From Sphingomonadaceae bacterium (GTDB lineage: Bacteria; Pseudomonadota; Alphaproteobacteria; Sphingomonadales; Sphingomonadaceae), in contig JANYEY010000093.1 of NCBI GenBank assembly GCA_025359685.1, positions 1 to 34,544 on the forward strand: DNA of 34,544 nucleotides, written 5' to 3'. Position 1 is the stretch's first letter, and every line of letters begins with the position of its first letter. This document shows, piece by piece, positions 24,603 through 33,768 of the stretch. A model generated the notes under the pieces. That model had not been told where the DNA came from. It searched no databases and saw only the letters and a program-made list of their open reading frames with translations. A program made the position numbers and the translations under genes.

Positions 24603-26216
24603 TCAGGGCTGGTCTTTGCCGTCGGTCGGGCTCTCGGCCCGGATTTCGTCGCGCGGCGGTGGAGGCGGCGACGGCGGCGAAAGTGGCGAAGGTGCAGTCG
24701 GCGGGGCCACCTCAGCCGGTGCCGGGGTTGGGGCCGGCACTGGCACTGGCATCGGGATTTGCGCCGGCACTTCCTGCAGCACTGGCGGTGGCAGCGGCGG
24801 CGGCGGTGGCGACGGTGTTTCCGGTCCGGGCAGCGGATCGGGCGAGGTCTGCGCCGGGGGAGGGCTGGGCACGGGCACGGGCGCTGGCGGGGGCTGCGCT
24901 TCGATCAGCGGCATCGGCACTTCGCGCGGTTGCGGCTCGGGCCGGGTCTGACGCAGCGGGACCGGCGGCGCGCCAGGCTCTGGCTCGATCTCGCGGCGCG
25001 GGCGCTCGCGGCGCGGGGTGGGTGCATCGCCCTGGAGCGGCGCCGGAACCTCGGCAGCAGGGTGCGGCTGGGGCTGCCAACCCGGCTGGGGAGCAGTCGG
25101 TTGCACAGGTTGCGGAGCCGGTTGCGGAGCCGGTTGCGGGGCCGGACGGGGACTGTGTGGCGGGCGCGGCACCGGCGTGGGAGCGCCGCTGTCAGTGGGC
25201 GTTACCACCGGGTTACCAGTGGGCGGAGGTGCGCCCGGTGCGCCGCGGCGGTTCCAATCATCATAGCGGCGGCGAGCATCGTCACGGTCGCGGTGTTCAT
25301 CGCCCAGATGGCGCGGATGCTGGCGGCCGCGGTCGCGGTCATAGCGGTCCCACCCGGGCAGCTCACGCCAGAACGGGTTCCAGCCGTAATTCCAGCCGTC
25401 GTCATAGCCCAGGCTCGAATAGCCGCCGATCCACGCGGTCGCGCTGCCGCGGTCCCAGTGACGCTGGCGCAGCGAGGCAGCGTAAAGCGCCCGCCCGCGT
25501 TCGCGAAGGGAATCGGCCACATCGCGGTCGCGCGGCGAAGGGGCATAGCGATAGACTTGCCCGCCACTGTTATAGACCACCGCCAGATCGCGCCCGCTGA
25601 AGGCGAACGCATTGTACGAATCGCGCACTAGGTATGGCGCGCTTTGCTGCGGAGCGAAGAAGTATTGCTGCACCCCGGAACGGCCCGGCTCGACGATCAG
25701 CACTTCACCGTCGCGGCTGACCCAGGCCCAGCAATCGACACCGTCGCAAGTAAAGGTGAAATCCGGCGGGCTGTTGCCAAAAGCCTGCGCCAGGCTGTCG
25801 GCCTGATCGATCCAGTAATAGTCAGCCGGATTGATCTGCAGCGGTGCAGGCATCGGCGGGGGCGGATCCATGACCGGCACCACCCGGATCGGGTGGCCAA
25901 TCGCCGAGGTGGCGGGATTGACAGGGGCAATGGCAGCCGGCTGTGCTGGCACGACGGTAATGATCGCCGGAGGCACGACAATCGGCACCGTGCGGCAACG
26001 TCTAACCTTGCGATGCTTGATCACGGTAACGGTGCAGAGCCGGCCGATGCCGGTAGGGTTCTTGACCGCAACCTTGCGCTTCTTGGCCTTGTTGACCGTT
26101 GCTGCTTCGGCTGCACTCCAGCCTGTCGGCACCACCGGCACGGTCATTGCCGCCAGCGGCACGACCAGTGCCAGACCCAGAAATCGTGTCTTACTGCCCC
26201 GATACGTCGCCGCCAT
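24603..26216 (-). CDS. Exported proline-rich hypothetical protein
   Basis: 537-aa protein starting at the ATG at 26216 (MAATYRGSKTRFLGLALVV) with GGGAAG upstream. The N-terminus is an export signal ending near AAEAATVNKAKK. A middle globular part (about 130-250) contains YYWIDQADSLAQAFGNSPPDFTF, paired Cys in TCDGVDCWAW, and VLIVEP...AFSGRDLAVVYNSGGQVYRY, reminiscent of a beta-propeller-like or WG-type repeat but not assigned. It is followed by an Arg/Asp/Trp-rich segment (WDRYDRDRGRQHPRH) and then more than 200 residues of Pro-rich tail, including a perfect 3 x 12-nt tandem repeat (25109-25144). Such tails often span the wall or bind other envelope proteins. Function unknown. The low-complexity C-terminus makes exact family assignment hard. 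Confidence 0.75.
   Translation of the reverse strand: MAATYRGSKTRFLGLALVVPLAAMTVPVVPTGWSAAEAATVNKAKKRKVAVKNPTGIGRLCTVTVIKHRKVRRCRTVPIVVPPAIITVVPAQPAAIAPVNPATSAIGHPIRVVPVMDPPPPMPAPLQINPADYYWIDQADSLAQAFGNSPPDFTFTCDGVDCWAWVSRDGEVLIVEPGRSGVQQYFFAPQQSAPYLVRDSYNAFAFSGRDLAVVYNSGGQVYRYAPSPRDRDVADSLRERGRALYAASLRQRHWDRGSATAWIGGYSSLGYDDGWNYGWNPFWRELPGWDRYDRDRGRQHPRHLGDEHRDRDDARRRYDDWNRRGAPGAPPPTGNPVVTPTDSGAPTPVPRPPHSPRPAPQPAPQPAPQPVQPTAPQPGWQPQPHPAAEVPAPLQGDAPTPRRERPRREIEPEPGAPPVPLRQTRPEPQPREVPMPLIEAQPPPAPVPVPSPPPAQTSPDPLPGPETPSPPPPPLPPPVLQEVPAQIPMPVPVPAPTPAPAEVAPPTAPSPLSPPSPPPPPRDEIRAESPTDGKDQP
25109..25144 (-). repeat. 12-nt tandem repeat in the Pro-rich tail
   Basis: Three head-to-tail copies of GTTGCGGAGCCG (third copy with one G for A) encode the peptide PAPQPAPQPAPQ within the proline-rich protein. 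The unit is a multiple of three, so changes in copy number would keep the reading frame. Confidence 0.8.
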
Positions 26217-26305
26217 TATCGTCACTTCCCCACTTGGCACGCGCTTCCCAAGCGGAGACTATGCCAAGCGGGCGCTTTCGCGCAAGTGAACGGGGCGGTT
26301 ATCGA

Positions 26306-26548
26306 TCAGTCGTCGCGGCCGTGCTCGCGCTGGTACTCACGCCATTCGCGCCACTGCTTTGAAAGGCGCGCGTCGCGCGCGTTGACGTGGCGCAGCTCGG
26401 CCAGGTTGAGCTGCCGGATAACTTCCTTGTCCCGCGCCCGCGCCGCAGCGCTGCGCATCGACGGATCGTTGGGATCATCAGCCAGTGCGGCGGACGACAC
26501 CAGAATAAGGCCCAGCGCGATTGCGCCGGACACAGTTGCGGATTTCAT
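26306..26548 (-). CDS. Small exported charged hypothetical protein
   Basis: 80-aa protein with a signal peptide (MKSATVSGAIALGLILVSSAALA, predicted cleavage before DDPNDPS) and GGAGGG upstream of the ATG at 26548. The mature 57 residues are one highly charged helix, rich in Arg, Glu and Asp (MRSAAARARDKEVIRQLNLAELRHVNARDARLSKQW), ending REYQREHGRDD. It has no Cys. No family recognised. It lies 89 nt before the proline-rich protein gene on the same strand and may be co-transcribed with it. Confidence 0.7.
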   Translation of the reverse strand: MKSATVSGAIALGLILVSSAALADDPNDPSMRSAAARARDKEVIRQLNLAELRHVNARDARLSKQWREWREYQREHGRDD

Positions 26549-26574
26549 GAGATGCGACCCTCCAGTCCCTTAAG

Positions 26575-26598
26575 AAGGCCTTGATGCGTCAAGGGCTT
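26575..26598 (-). terminator. Possible terminator after the 891-aa gene
   Basis: AAGGCCTTGA and TCAAGGGCTT form a 10-bp stem with one mismatch and a TGCG loop in the 134-nt gap 26549-26682. The minus-strand tail is CTTCTTAAGG, so the T-run is weak. Position and orientation fit the end of the 891-aa gene. Confidence 0.35.
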
Positions 26599-26682
26599 AT
26601 CCTCCGCAACGACGTTGCGACGAATGGCGTGCAGCCGGTCGCAAGCGCGGGGCAACTGGGCGGCTGGCGGGGCCGCCGCGCT

Positions 26683-29358
26683 TCAGTTCTGCCCGCGCAC
26701 TTGCACCCTGACCGGCTTGACCGGCTTGACCCGCTTCGCCTGCCTGGCGGCCTCGGCCGCTTCTTCGGCGGCGACGCGGTCTTTCGAGGCCTTGACCTCG
26801 AACTCGAACACTGGGGCGAACTTCTTGCCGACAATGCCGATCACCTGGTTGGTCGACCAGTCCTCGTGCTGCTTTTGCAGGCTGACCGCTTCAAGCTGGG
26901 CGAGGAACGCGATGCCTTTGACTTTGTCCATGCAGATCTTGTCCGAGCACTGCTTTGACCACCACGCGATCCAGAAGGTGCCGAATGATTTGGCGGCGTT
27001 GGTGGTCTGGCGGGCCTGGGCTTCATTGACCATCGTCTTGGCCTCGCCATCGGCGCCCTTGAGATAGCCGGCGATCTCCGGGCTCTGCACGGTCAGCGCC
27101 GGATTGGCGTCCTGCTTGTGCCGCGCCCCGTAGATGTAGCCCTGCCGGATGAACTTGATGCCGAACCGGCAAGTCTCATCGGCGCATTCGTCCATCCATC
27201 GCGCGTCGAAACCATCGCCCCACTTGCTCAATTCGGTGTCCAGCGCCGCTTCGCTGGCCGACACTTCCTTGGAACCGGTGGGAGAATATTCGTAGCCGCG
27301 GGTGCAGATCGTGCCTTCATGGCATCCGAAAGTGGCGCCATCGGCCGGGATTTTTACCGCCAGCTGCGGGAACCACACCGGGAAGTCCCAATTGTGCGAC
27401 CACACCGCGATATCGACGAACAGCCGCGCATCGATCCCCGGGGTAACCAGCAGGCTGAGTGTGTATTTCGGCTCGCCAATCGAGAAGTAGCTCGAATGAT
27501 CCTTGGGCCGGATGCCCAGATCGATCGTCTGCCCGCTGCCGCTCAGCACGGTGTCTTTCCCGGTCTGGAAATCGTGCACGGTGAAGGTCAGGCTGTCCGA
27601 AGTCAGGGTGACTTGCGCCGCCGGGAAGACCTTGGCCCCCAGAATGCCGAAGTTGGCCGCGCCGCCGATCAGATCAACATCGGTGAAGAACTTGTTCATC
27701 GACGGCCCGGTGCCGCTGCCCGGCGTGGGCGGGGTGAACTGGCCGTTGTAGAAATCGCCATCGAGCTGCTTGGTGAAATCGTACTCGGCGGCAATATCGA
27801 CGCTGTTGTTGGGAATGAACGGCAGGTCATACCCCGCGCCGGCATGGCCGCCGAACTGGGCGACGAATTCCTTGCCGCCGAACAGTTTGGTGCTGGCAAG
27901 TCCGGCCTCGGCATATTGATCCGCGCTGCCGTTGATGGGCGTGAAATTGGTAGTCAGCCGCGCGCTCTCATTCGATGGTTTGGCACCGTCCCGGTGGTAG
28001 GTGTAAGTGCCGCTGACTTTCAGCGGGAAGCGCAGCCCGAAGCCATAATTGAAGCCCGCGTAGACCTCTGCGTAATAGGTGTGCTTGCACCCGATCAGGC
28101 ACATCTTGATGGTCTTTTCGATCCGCTGCTTCCACTCGTAATCGTTGCCCAGGGTGAACCCGGTGACATAGATATGTTCATCGATCGGGGCTGAGGCATT
28201 GACGTCGGGCTTGACCACATCGGTCGGCGGCGCGGCTGGCGTCGGGGAATTGACGAAATTGAACTTGTTCCTGAACCGGGGATCGGTGCGCGACTGGTTG
28301 GGGACGAACAAGGTCTGCTCAAGCGAGGTTTCACCCGAATTGACGATCTCGCCCTTGATCTCGTCGTCGCTCATCGCGGCGATGCGGTCGGCGGTGCCCG
28401 GGCCCAGTTCGGCGTCGAATGCGCCGCGCTGTGCCGGATTGGCGAGCTGACCGCGAATGGTGCCAACCTGTTTGGTCAGCTCGCCATCGGTGATCGCGTC
28501 CTTTTCGTTGGCGCTGGCCAGTGCCTTGGCCCGCTGCGCCGGATCGGCAACATAGTGCGGGTCGCGCGGATTGGCGAAGGCTGCCGCTCGTGCCGCGACC
28601 GGAAGATAGGTGGCGCAAGACAGGCCGGTCCGCGCCAGCCTGGTGCGGCTGGCTGCTGCGGCGCAAGTCCCCGGCTTGATCCGGTACGTCATGAAGCTGC
28701 GCACGATCAGTCCCTGATCGACCTCGGTGACCGAAGTATCATCAGCCACCACCACGGCAAGGTCGGGCGCGGCGCGGACCCGCCCGGCGATCTGCGGCAG
28801 CCCGCGGGGGTTGTTGAGCACCGGGCTGAGATTGATCGGAATACGCCCGAGCAGGATCGCGGGCCGCGCGCGCAGCTGCTCAACCGGAATGATCCGCACC
28901 ACATGCAGGCTGCGCATCATCGCCGAATTGGGCCCTGCGCGGAGCGTGACCGCTCCGGGATGGGCGCGGACCGGGGCGGATGCGGGCGGTACGATCTCGA
29001 TCTGCCGGACTGCCGGCTCGCGCTGCGCAACGGGGCGCACGGCAACAGGCCGCGCCAGAACCGGGCGCGCCAGCACCGGACGCAGGACTGGGGTGGTTGC
29101 GCGCACCGGCGCTGGGCTGGGCGTTGGCGTTGGCGTTGGTGTCGGACGTAGCCTGACAATCGTGGTCAGGGTCGGCTGAGGCGAGGGTGTCGGCGTCGGA
29201 CTGGGCGTCGGTGTTGGGGAAGGGCTCGCCTGGATCAGCACCGACCGCGGCACCAGGATCGGGCTGCTGCGCTCCTGCGCAGCCGATCCGCTTGCGCCAA
29301 TTACCACAGCCGCGAGCGCCCCCGCTGCCACCAATGCCGCCTTGCTTGCAGTTCCCAT
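26683..29358 (-). CDS. Large exported protein with Pro/Thr linker, unknown family
   Basis: About 891-aa protein. The ATG at 29358 (MGTASKAALVAAGALAAVVIGASGSAAQ) follows GGGGGA by five bases and gives a signal peptide; the ATG at 29373 and the open frame to 29514 are weaker choices. The mature N-terminus has a Pro/Thr/Ser repeat linker (about 44-84) and an Arg/Pro/Val repeat of the LARPV type (about 91-111). The rest is mixed alpha/beta. A helical part (about 255-355) has MSDDEIKGEIVNSGETSLEQTLF. A beta-rich middle has YAEVYAGFNYGFGLRFPLKVSG. Later come SHNWDFPVWFPQL and several Cys pairs (MCLIGC, CADETC, CSDKIC). The C-terminus is a charged helix with repeated KPV. No family recognised. It is the promoter-proximal gene of the exported-protein cluster and is divergent from uvrA across a 217-nt shared promoter region. 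Confidence 0.8.
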   Translation of the reverse strand: MGTASKAALVAAGALAAVVIGASGSAAQERSSPILVPRSVLIQASPSPTPTPSPTPTPSPQPTLTTIVRLRPTPTPTPTPSPAPVRATTPVLRPVLARPVLARPVAVRPVAQREPAVRQIEIVPPASAPVRAHPGAVTLRAGPNSAMMRSLHVVRIIPVEQLRARPAILLGRIPINLSPVLNNPRGLPQIAGRVRAAPDLAVVVADDTSVTEVDQGLIVRSFMTYRIKPGTCAAAASRTRLARTGLSCATYLPVAARAAAFANPRDPHYVADPAQRAKALASANEKDAITDGELTKQVGTIRGQLANPAQRGAFDAELGPGTADRIAAMSDDEIKGEIVNSGETSLEQTLFVPNQSRTDPRFRNKFNFVNSPTPAAPPTDVVKPDVNASAPIDEHIYVTGFTLGNDYEWKQRIEKTIKMCLIGCKHTYYAEVYAGFNYGFGLRFPLKVSGTYTYHRDGAKPSNESARLTTNFTPINGSADQYAEAGLASTKLFGGKEFVAQFGGHAGAGYDLPFIPNNSVDIAAEYDFTKQLDGDFYNGQFTPPTPGSGTGPSMNKFFTDVDLIGGAANFGILGAKVFPAAQVTLTSDSLTFTVHDFQTGKDTVLSGSGQTIDLGIRPKDHSSYFSIGEPKYTLSLLVTPGIDARLFVDIAVWSHNWDFPVWFPQLAVKIPADGATFGCHEGTICTRGYEYSPTGSKEVSASEAALDTELSKWGDGFDARWMDECADETCRFGIKFIRQGYIYGARHKQDANPALTVQSPEIAGYLKGADGEAKTMVNEAQARQTTNAAKSFGTFWIAWWSKQCSDKICMDKVKGIAFLAQLEAVSLQKQHEDWSTNQVIGIVGKKFAPVFEFEVKASKDRVAAEEAAEAARQAKRVKPVKPVRVQVRGQN

Positions 29359-29550
29359 CGCGCAGTCCCCCATGACCGCCTGAAAACACGGTCCCGTTGC
29401 GACGCAAAGCCTCCGCGCCGCTAACCGGGCGCTGGAGTGTAGACTTAGCAGGCTGCCCAGCGCAGGCAAACCTGATTGTTGTGCGCCGTTGCAAGGCGTG
29501 CCTTTGCACCCCACTTGGGGCTATGCCCTTCCGGGCAGCTTGCCCAATCC

Positions 29551-29565
29551 GAACAGATGTGGAAC
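29551..29565 (+). promoter_or_regulatory. LexA (SOS) box upstream of uvrA
   Basis: GAACAGATGTGGAAC is an exact GAAC-N7-GAAC direct repeat, the LexA-binding site used in alphaproteobacteria, ending 10 nt before the uvrA start codon. uvrA is a standard SOS gene. LexA bound here would block initiation or early elongation. Confidence 0.85.
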
Positions 29566-29575
29566 ATACGCGCGC

Positions 29576-32482
29576 ATGTCGCTTACCAATATTGTCGTGC
29601 GCGGGGCGCGCGAGCACAACCTCAAGGGCTTTGACGTTACGCTGCCGCGTGACAGCCTGATCGTGATCACCGGCCTCTCGGGCTCAGGCAAATCGAGCCT
29701 GGCGTTCGACACGATCTATGCCGAGGGCCAGCGGCGGTATGTGGAGAGCCTGAGCGCTTATGCGCGCCAGTTCCTCGAGATGATGCAGAAGCCCGATGTC
29801 GAGCATATCGACGGGCTCAGCCCCGCGATCTCGATCGAGCAGAAGACCACCAGCCGCAATCCGCGCAGCACCGTGGCGACGGTGACCGAGATCTATGATT
29901 ACATGCGGCTGCTGTGGGCGCGGGTCGGCGTGCCGTACTCGCCCACCACCGGGCTGCCGATCACCGCGCAGACCGTCACCACCATGGTCGACCGGGTGAT
30001 GGACCTGTCCGAAGGCACCCGCGCGTTCCTGCTCGCCCCCGCCGTGCGTGGGCGCAAGGGGGAGTACCGCAAGGAGCTGCTTGAATGGCAGCGCGCCGGT
30101 TACACGCGGGTGCGGATCGATGGGGAATTCTACCCGATCGAGGAAGCCCCGGCGCTCGACAAGAAGTACAAGCACGACATCGAAGTGGTGGTTGACCGGA
30201 TCGCGGTGAAGGACGGGATCCAGACGCGGTTGGCGGATTCGTTCGAACAGGCGCTGAAGCTCAGCGACGGGCTGGTTTACCTCGACCTCGCCGACGGCGT
30301 GGTGCCCGGGCGTGAAGGCGAGAAGGGCCCAATTAGTCCTGGGGGGGCGATGAAAGGCGCGGGCCTGCCCGACAACCGCATCGTGTTCAGCGAGAAGTTC
30401 GCCTGCCCGGTCAGCGGCTTCACAATCGAAAGCCTTGAACCGCGCCTGTTCAGCTTCAACGCGCCGATGGGCGCTTGCCCGGCCTGCGATGGGCTCGGCG
30501 AAAAGCTGCTGTTCGATCCGCAGCTGGTGGTCCCGAACGAGAACCTTTCCCTCAAGCAGGGCGCGGTGGTGCCGTGGGCCAAGTCCAACCCGCCGAGCCC
30601 CTATTACATGCAGGTGCTCGCCAGCCTGGCGGCCGAATTCGGCTTCAGCCTGGAGACCAAGTGGCACGATCTGCCGTTCGAGGCCAAGGTGGTGATCCTC
30701 CACGGCACCGCCGGCAAGGCCGTGCCGCTGACCTTCATCGACGGCAAGAAGAGCTACACCGTCAAGAAGGCGTTCGAAGGCGTGATCGGCAATCTGAACC
30801 GCCGGATGCTGCAAACCGAGAGCGCGTGGATGCGCGAGGAACTCAGCAAGTTCCAGACCGCGCAGCCGTGCGAGACCTGTCACGGCAAACGCCTCAAGCC
30901 CGAGGCGCTGAGCGTCAAAGTTGCGGGGGAGGACATCTCGACGATCACCCAGCTGTCGGTGTCCGCTGCGGTCGAATGGTACCTCGCGCTCGACGCCAAA
31001 CTGACCGCGCAGCAAAGCCAGATTGCGAAAGCCATTCTGAAGGAAATCAACGAACGCCTTGGATTCCTTAACAATGTCGGGCTCGATTATCTGAACCTCA
31101 ACCGAACTTCAGGTACGCTGAGCGGCGGCGAAAGCCAGCGTATCCGGCTCGCCTCGCAGATCGGCTCTGGCCTGTCGGGCGTGCTTTACGTGCTCGATGA
31201 GCCGAGCATCGGGCTGCACCAGCGTGACAACGACCGGCTGCTCGAAACGCTCAAGCGGCTGCGCGATCTGGGCAACACGGTGATCGTGGTCGAGCATGAC
31301 GAAGACGCGATCCGCCACGCCGATCACATCGTCGATCTCGGCCCCGGCGCGGGCGTCCACGGCGGCGAGATTGTTGCGCAAGGCACGCTCAAGGATATCC
31401 TCAAAAGCAAGGACAGCCTGACCGGCCAGTACCTCAGCGGCAAACGCCGGATCGAGGTCCCGGCCAAACGCCGCAAGGGCAATGGCCACGCGCTGGTGGT
31501 CCACAATGCCCGCGCCAACAACCTGCGCAATGTCACCGCAACGATTCCACTCGGCACCTTCACCTGCGTCACTGGCCTCTCAGGCTCGGGCAAGAGCAGC
31601 CTGGTGATCGACACGCTGCAAGCCGGCGCGGCGCGGGTGCTCAACGGCGCGCGGGTAATCGCCGGGCCGCATGACAGCATCGAGGGCCTGGAATTCTGCG
31701 ACAAGGTGATCGAGATCGACCAGTCGCCGATCGGCCGCACCCCGCGCAGCAACCCCGCCACCTACACCGGCGCCTTCACCCAGATCCGTGACTGGTTCGC
31801 CGGCCTGCCCGAAAGCGGCGCGCGCGGCTACAAGCCCGGGCGGTTTTCGTTCAACGTCAAGGGCGGCCGCTGCGAAACCTGCCAGGGCGACGGCCTGATC
31901 AAGATCGAGATGCACTTCCTCCCCGACGTTTACGTGACGTGCGAGGAATGCGGCGGCAAACGCTACAACCGCGAAACGCTCGAAGTGAAGTTCAAGGGCC
32001 ACTCCATCGCCGACGTGCTCGACATGACGATCGAGGACGCGGAGGAGTTCTTCAAGGCCGTCCCCCCGATCCGCGACAAGATGCACATGTTCAATGAGGT
32101 CGGGCTGGGCTACGTCAAGGTCGGCCAGCAGGCGACCACGCTGTCGGGCGGCGAGGCGCAGCGGGTCAAGCTCGCCAAGGAGCTCAGCCGCCGCAGCACC
32201 GGGCAGACGCTGTATATCCTCGACGAACCGACCACCGGGCTGCACTTCGAAGACGTGCGCAAGCTGCTCGAAGTGCTGCAGCGGCTGGTCGATCAGGGCA
32301 ATTCGGTGGTGGTGATCGAACACAACCTCGATGTGATCAAGACCGCCGACTGGATCCTTGACCTTGGACCTGAGGGCGGCGTGCGCGGCGGCGAGATTGT
32401 GGCGGATGGGACGCCCGAGCAAGTGGCGGCCAATCCGCGCTCGTTCACCGGCGGCTATCTCAAGGCCTTGCTCGCGCGCTAA
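29576..32482 (+). CDS. uvrA: Excinuclease ABC subunit A
   Basis: 968-aa DNA-damage recognition ATPase of nucleotide excision repair; a dimer that loads UvrB at lesions. It has two ABC modules: first Walker [10 protein letters not shown] (33-41) with signature [12 protein letters not shown], second Walker A near residue 665 with signature [15 protein letters not shown]. Zinc-finger Cys pairs are seen in [20 protein letters not shown] and the CETCQGDG...[10 protein letters not shown] module that contacts DNA. The Walker B segments read [14 protein letters not shown] and [14 protein letters not shown]. The start is the ATG at 29576 ([20 protein letters not shown]); the open frame extends to 29489, but that extension is not UvrA sequence and would overlap the LexA box. 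The ribosome-binding site is weak (GGAA 11 nt upstream). A Gly-rich insert ([17 protein letters not shown], about 254-270) is present in the first module. Confidence 0.98.
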   Translation: MSLTNIVVRGAREHNLKGFDVTLPRDSLIVITGLSGSGKSSLAFDTIYAEGQRRYVESLSAYARQFLEMMQKPDVEHIDGLSPAISIEQKTTSRNPRSTVATVTEIYDYMRLLWARVGVPYSPTTGLPITAQTVTTMVDRVMDLSEGTRAFLLAPAVRGRKGEYRKELLEWQRAGYTRVRIDGEFYPIEEAPALDKKYKHDIEVVVDRIAVKDGIQTRLADSFEQALKLSDGLVYLDLADGVVPGREGEKGPISPGGAMKGAGLPDNRIVFSEKFACPVSGFTIESLEPRLFSFNAPMGACPACDGLGEKLLFDPQLVVPNENLSLKQGAVVPWAKSNPPSPYYMQVLASLAAEFGFSLETKWHDLPFEAKVVILHGTAGKAVPLTFIDGKKSYTVKKAFEGVIGNLNRRMLQTESAWMREELSKFQTAQPCETCHGKRLKPEALSVKVAGEDISTITQLSVSAAVEWYLALDAKLTAQQSQIAKAILKEINERLGFLNNVGLDYLNLNRTSGTLSGGESQRIRLASQIGSGLSGVLYVLDEPSIGLHQRDNDRLLETLKRLRDLGNTVIVVEHDEDAIRHADHIVDLGPGAGVHGGEIVAQGTLKDILKSKDSLTGQYLSGKRRIEVPAKRRKGNGHALVVHNARANNLRNVTATIPLGTFTCVTGLSGSGKSSLVIDTLQAGAARVLNGARVIAGPHDSIEGLEFCDKVIEIDQSPIGRTPRSNPATYTGAFTQIRDWFAGLPESGARGYKPGRFSFNVKGGRCETCQGDGLIKIEMHFLPDVYVTCEECGGKRYNRETLEVKFKGHSIADVLDMTIEDAEEFFKAVPPIRDKMHMFNEVGLGYVKVGQQATTLSGGEAQRVKLAKELSRRSTGQTLYILDEPTTGLHFEDVRKLLEVLQRLVDQGNSVVVIEHNLDVIKTADWILDLGPEGGVRGGEIVADGTPEQVAANPRSFTGGYLKALLAR

Positions 32483-32484
32483 TT

Positions 32485-32559
32485 CCTCCCCGGACCGGGG
32501 GACTCGCAGAGGGCGCGTAAGCGCCAGCGGGACCATGCCCTTGCATGGTGGAGGGGTAT
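32485..32559. repeat. Palindromic intergenic element after uvrA
   Basis: Starting two bases past the uvrA stop: CCTCCCCGGACCGGGGGA, then hairpin GGCGC-GTAA-GCGCC (32512-32525), then ACCATGC-CCTT-GCATGGT (32532-32549), ending GGAGGGGTAT. The CCTCC at the start can pair with GGAGG at the end, giving a cloverleaf-like fold. It shares the GGAGGGGTAT end with the element at 18178-18323. It may act as terminator for uvrA. The rest of the gap to 32626 shows nothing further. Confidence 0.65.
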
Positions 32560-32626
32560 ATTAAAGCGCTGCCGGAGCGTTAGGAGTCATCGGCTAGCTC
32601 GTCGATGCACACTTAGTAGCGACGGA

Positions 32627-33766
32627 CTATGATTGTGGCTGACGATTGACCAAGATATTTTTCATAGCCCCAACCATGTTTGAACGAGAATAAGGGTTCT
32701 GGAGGCGCATCCAATCGGCCCATTTGGGCAGGAAGCGATCCAAAATTTCGACGCGACCCACATGACTTTGAAGATCATTGGTGCTTCTGTTCAAGGTATC
32801 AAAACGGGAAAGTTCTGGATCAAGATCAAGCGCGCCGCTCCGGCCTTTTTGCCGATCTCTATTCCGCTTCCGCTCCCTTTCAAACCAAATCAAATAGTCG
32901 CGCATTAGGCTATGGTAATCTGAATTAATTCCTCTAATAAACCAATAGTATACAGGAAATAAACCCGCTGAAGCAAACAGTGGGTCTTTGGGGATAAACA
33001 CGTCCGTCATATCTGCTAATGTATCGATTGTTCGGCGCGTGGCGAGTTCCAGTTTGTCCCTGTTCACGTCTTCTCTTGCGAAGGCATCCAGATCGACTTT
33101 CTTTGTCGCCATTGGTCGCTGGGCATACTCGAACAACAAGATTTTAGCTGCTGCGTTCAGATCGCCCGCACGTGAAATACCAAACTTGATGTTTTCTTGA
33201 AAAAATTCGTGCGTAGCCAAGGTTCGTATTACCTCCGGCACCGGACCGACAATAGCATTTCGAACCTCGGCACCGGTGAGAGGCTTCGATTTATTCAGCC
33301 GCACGAAAATTTCGTGGATGTCCGACTCGTCTTCTGCAAAAACGCTCATTATATCCAATGAGGCATTCTCAAAATCATCAGCGATGCTCGGGTGATTGGC
33401 TTGTAAGTCTTTTAGGCTCAGGCCACCTAAATCAAGGTCCGGTGTCTTTCTGTATTTAAAGTCATCATTTAAGACGAGCTTGTTATCAAAGAAATCAAAA
33501 ACAGCTTCTAACCGCTGTTTCCCATCAATGATAGCGTATGGAAGCTTTGAGGAATTAAGGTTAGATTGTCCAAACTGAAAATCTGCCAAATATAATTTAG
33601 GGACGTCAAAGCCATTTATAATTGTATCAACCAAATAAGCTTTGTCCCGGAGGGACCAAAGTCGCCCTCGTCGTTGGTAAGCAGGTTCAAAATCTATCGA
33701 ACTTCGGTTTTTTGACCACCACACTAAGGTCATTGGCTTATGAGGTGAAATGCGTAGAATTTTCAT
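32627..33766 (-). CDS. DUF262-domain protein (GmrSD/ParB-like nuclease superfamily)
   Basis: 379-aa cytoplasmic protein. The N-terminal DUF262 domain shows YQRRGRLWS (30-38), a helix leading to IINGFDVPKLYL, and the superfamily active-site motif IDGKQRLEAVF (80-90), followed by FVRLNKSKPLTGAEVRNAI. DUF262 is found in the GmrS half of the type IV GmrSD restriction enzyme and in other phage-defence proteins. Here the DUF1524 HNH domain of the GmrD half is absent, so it is a single-domain relative with a helical C-terminus of unknown role. The start is the ATG at 33766 (MKILRISPHK), two bases after the stop of the FRG-domain gene; a TTG at 33772 is also in frame. The DNA is clearly AT-richer than the uvrA side, indicating acquisition by transfer. 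The frame looks intact. Confidence 0.8.
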   Translation of the reverse strand: MKILRISPHKPMTLVWWSKNRSSIDFEPAYQRRGRLWSLRDKAYLVDTIINGFDVPKLYLADFQFGQSNLNSSKLPYAIIDGKQRLEAVFDFFDNKLVLNDDFKYRKTPDLDLGGLSLKDLQANHPSIADDFENASLDIMSVFAEDESDIHEIFVRLNKSKPLTGAEVRNAIVGPVPEVIRTLATHEFFQENIKFGISRAGDLNAAAKILLFEYAQRPMATKKVDLDAFAREDVNRDKLELATRRTIDTLADMTDVFIPKDPLFASAGLFPVYYWFIRGINSDYHSLMRDYLIWFERERKRNRDRQKGRSGALDLDPELSRFDTLNRSTNDLQSHVGRVEILDRFLPKWADWMRLQNPYSRSNMVGAMKNILVNRQPQS

Positions 33767-33768
33767 CG

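Noticed and set aside
29684..31015. 443-aa minus-strand frame
   Set aside because: Antisense shadow of uvrA, rich in His/Arg/Leu with no recognisable domain.
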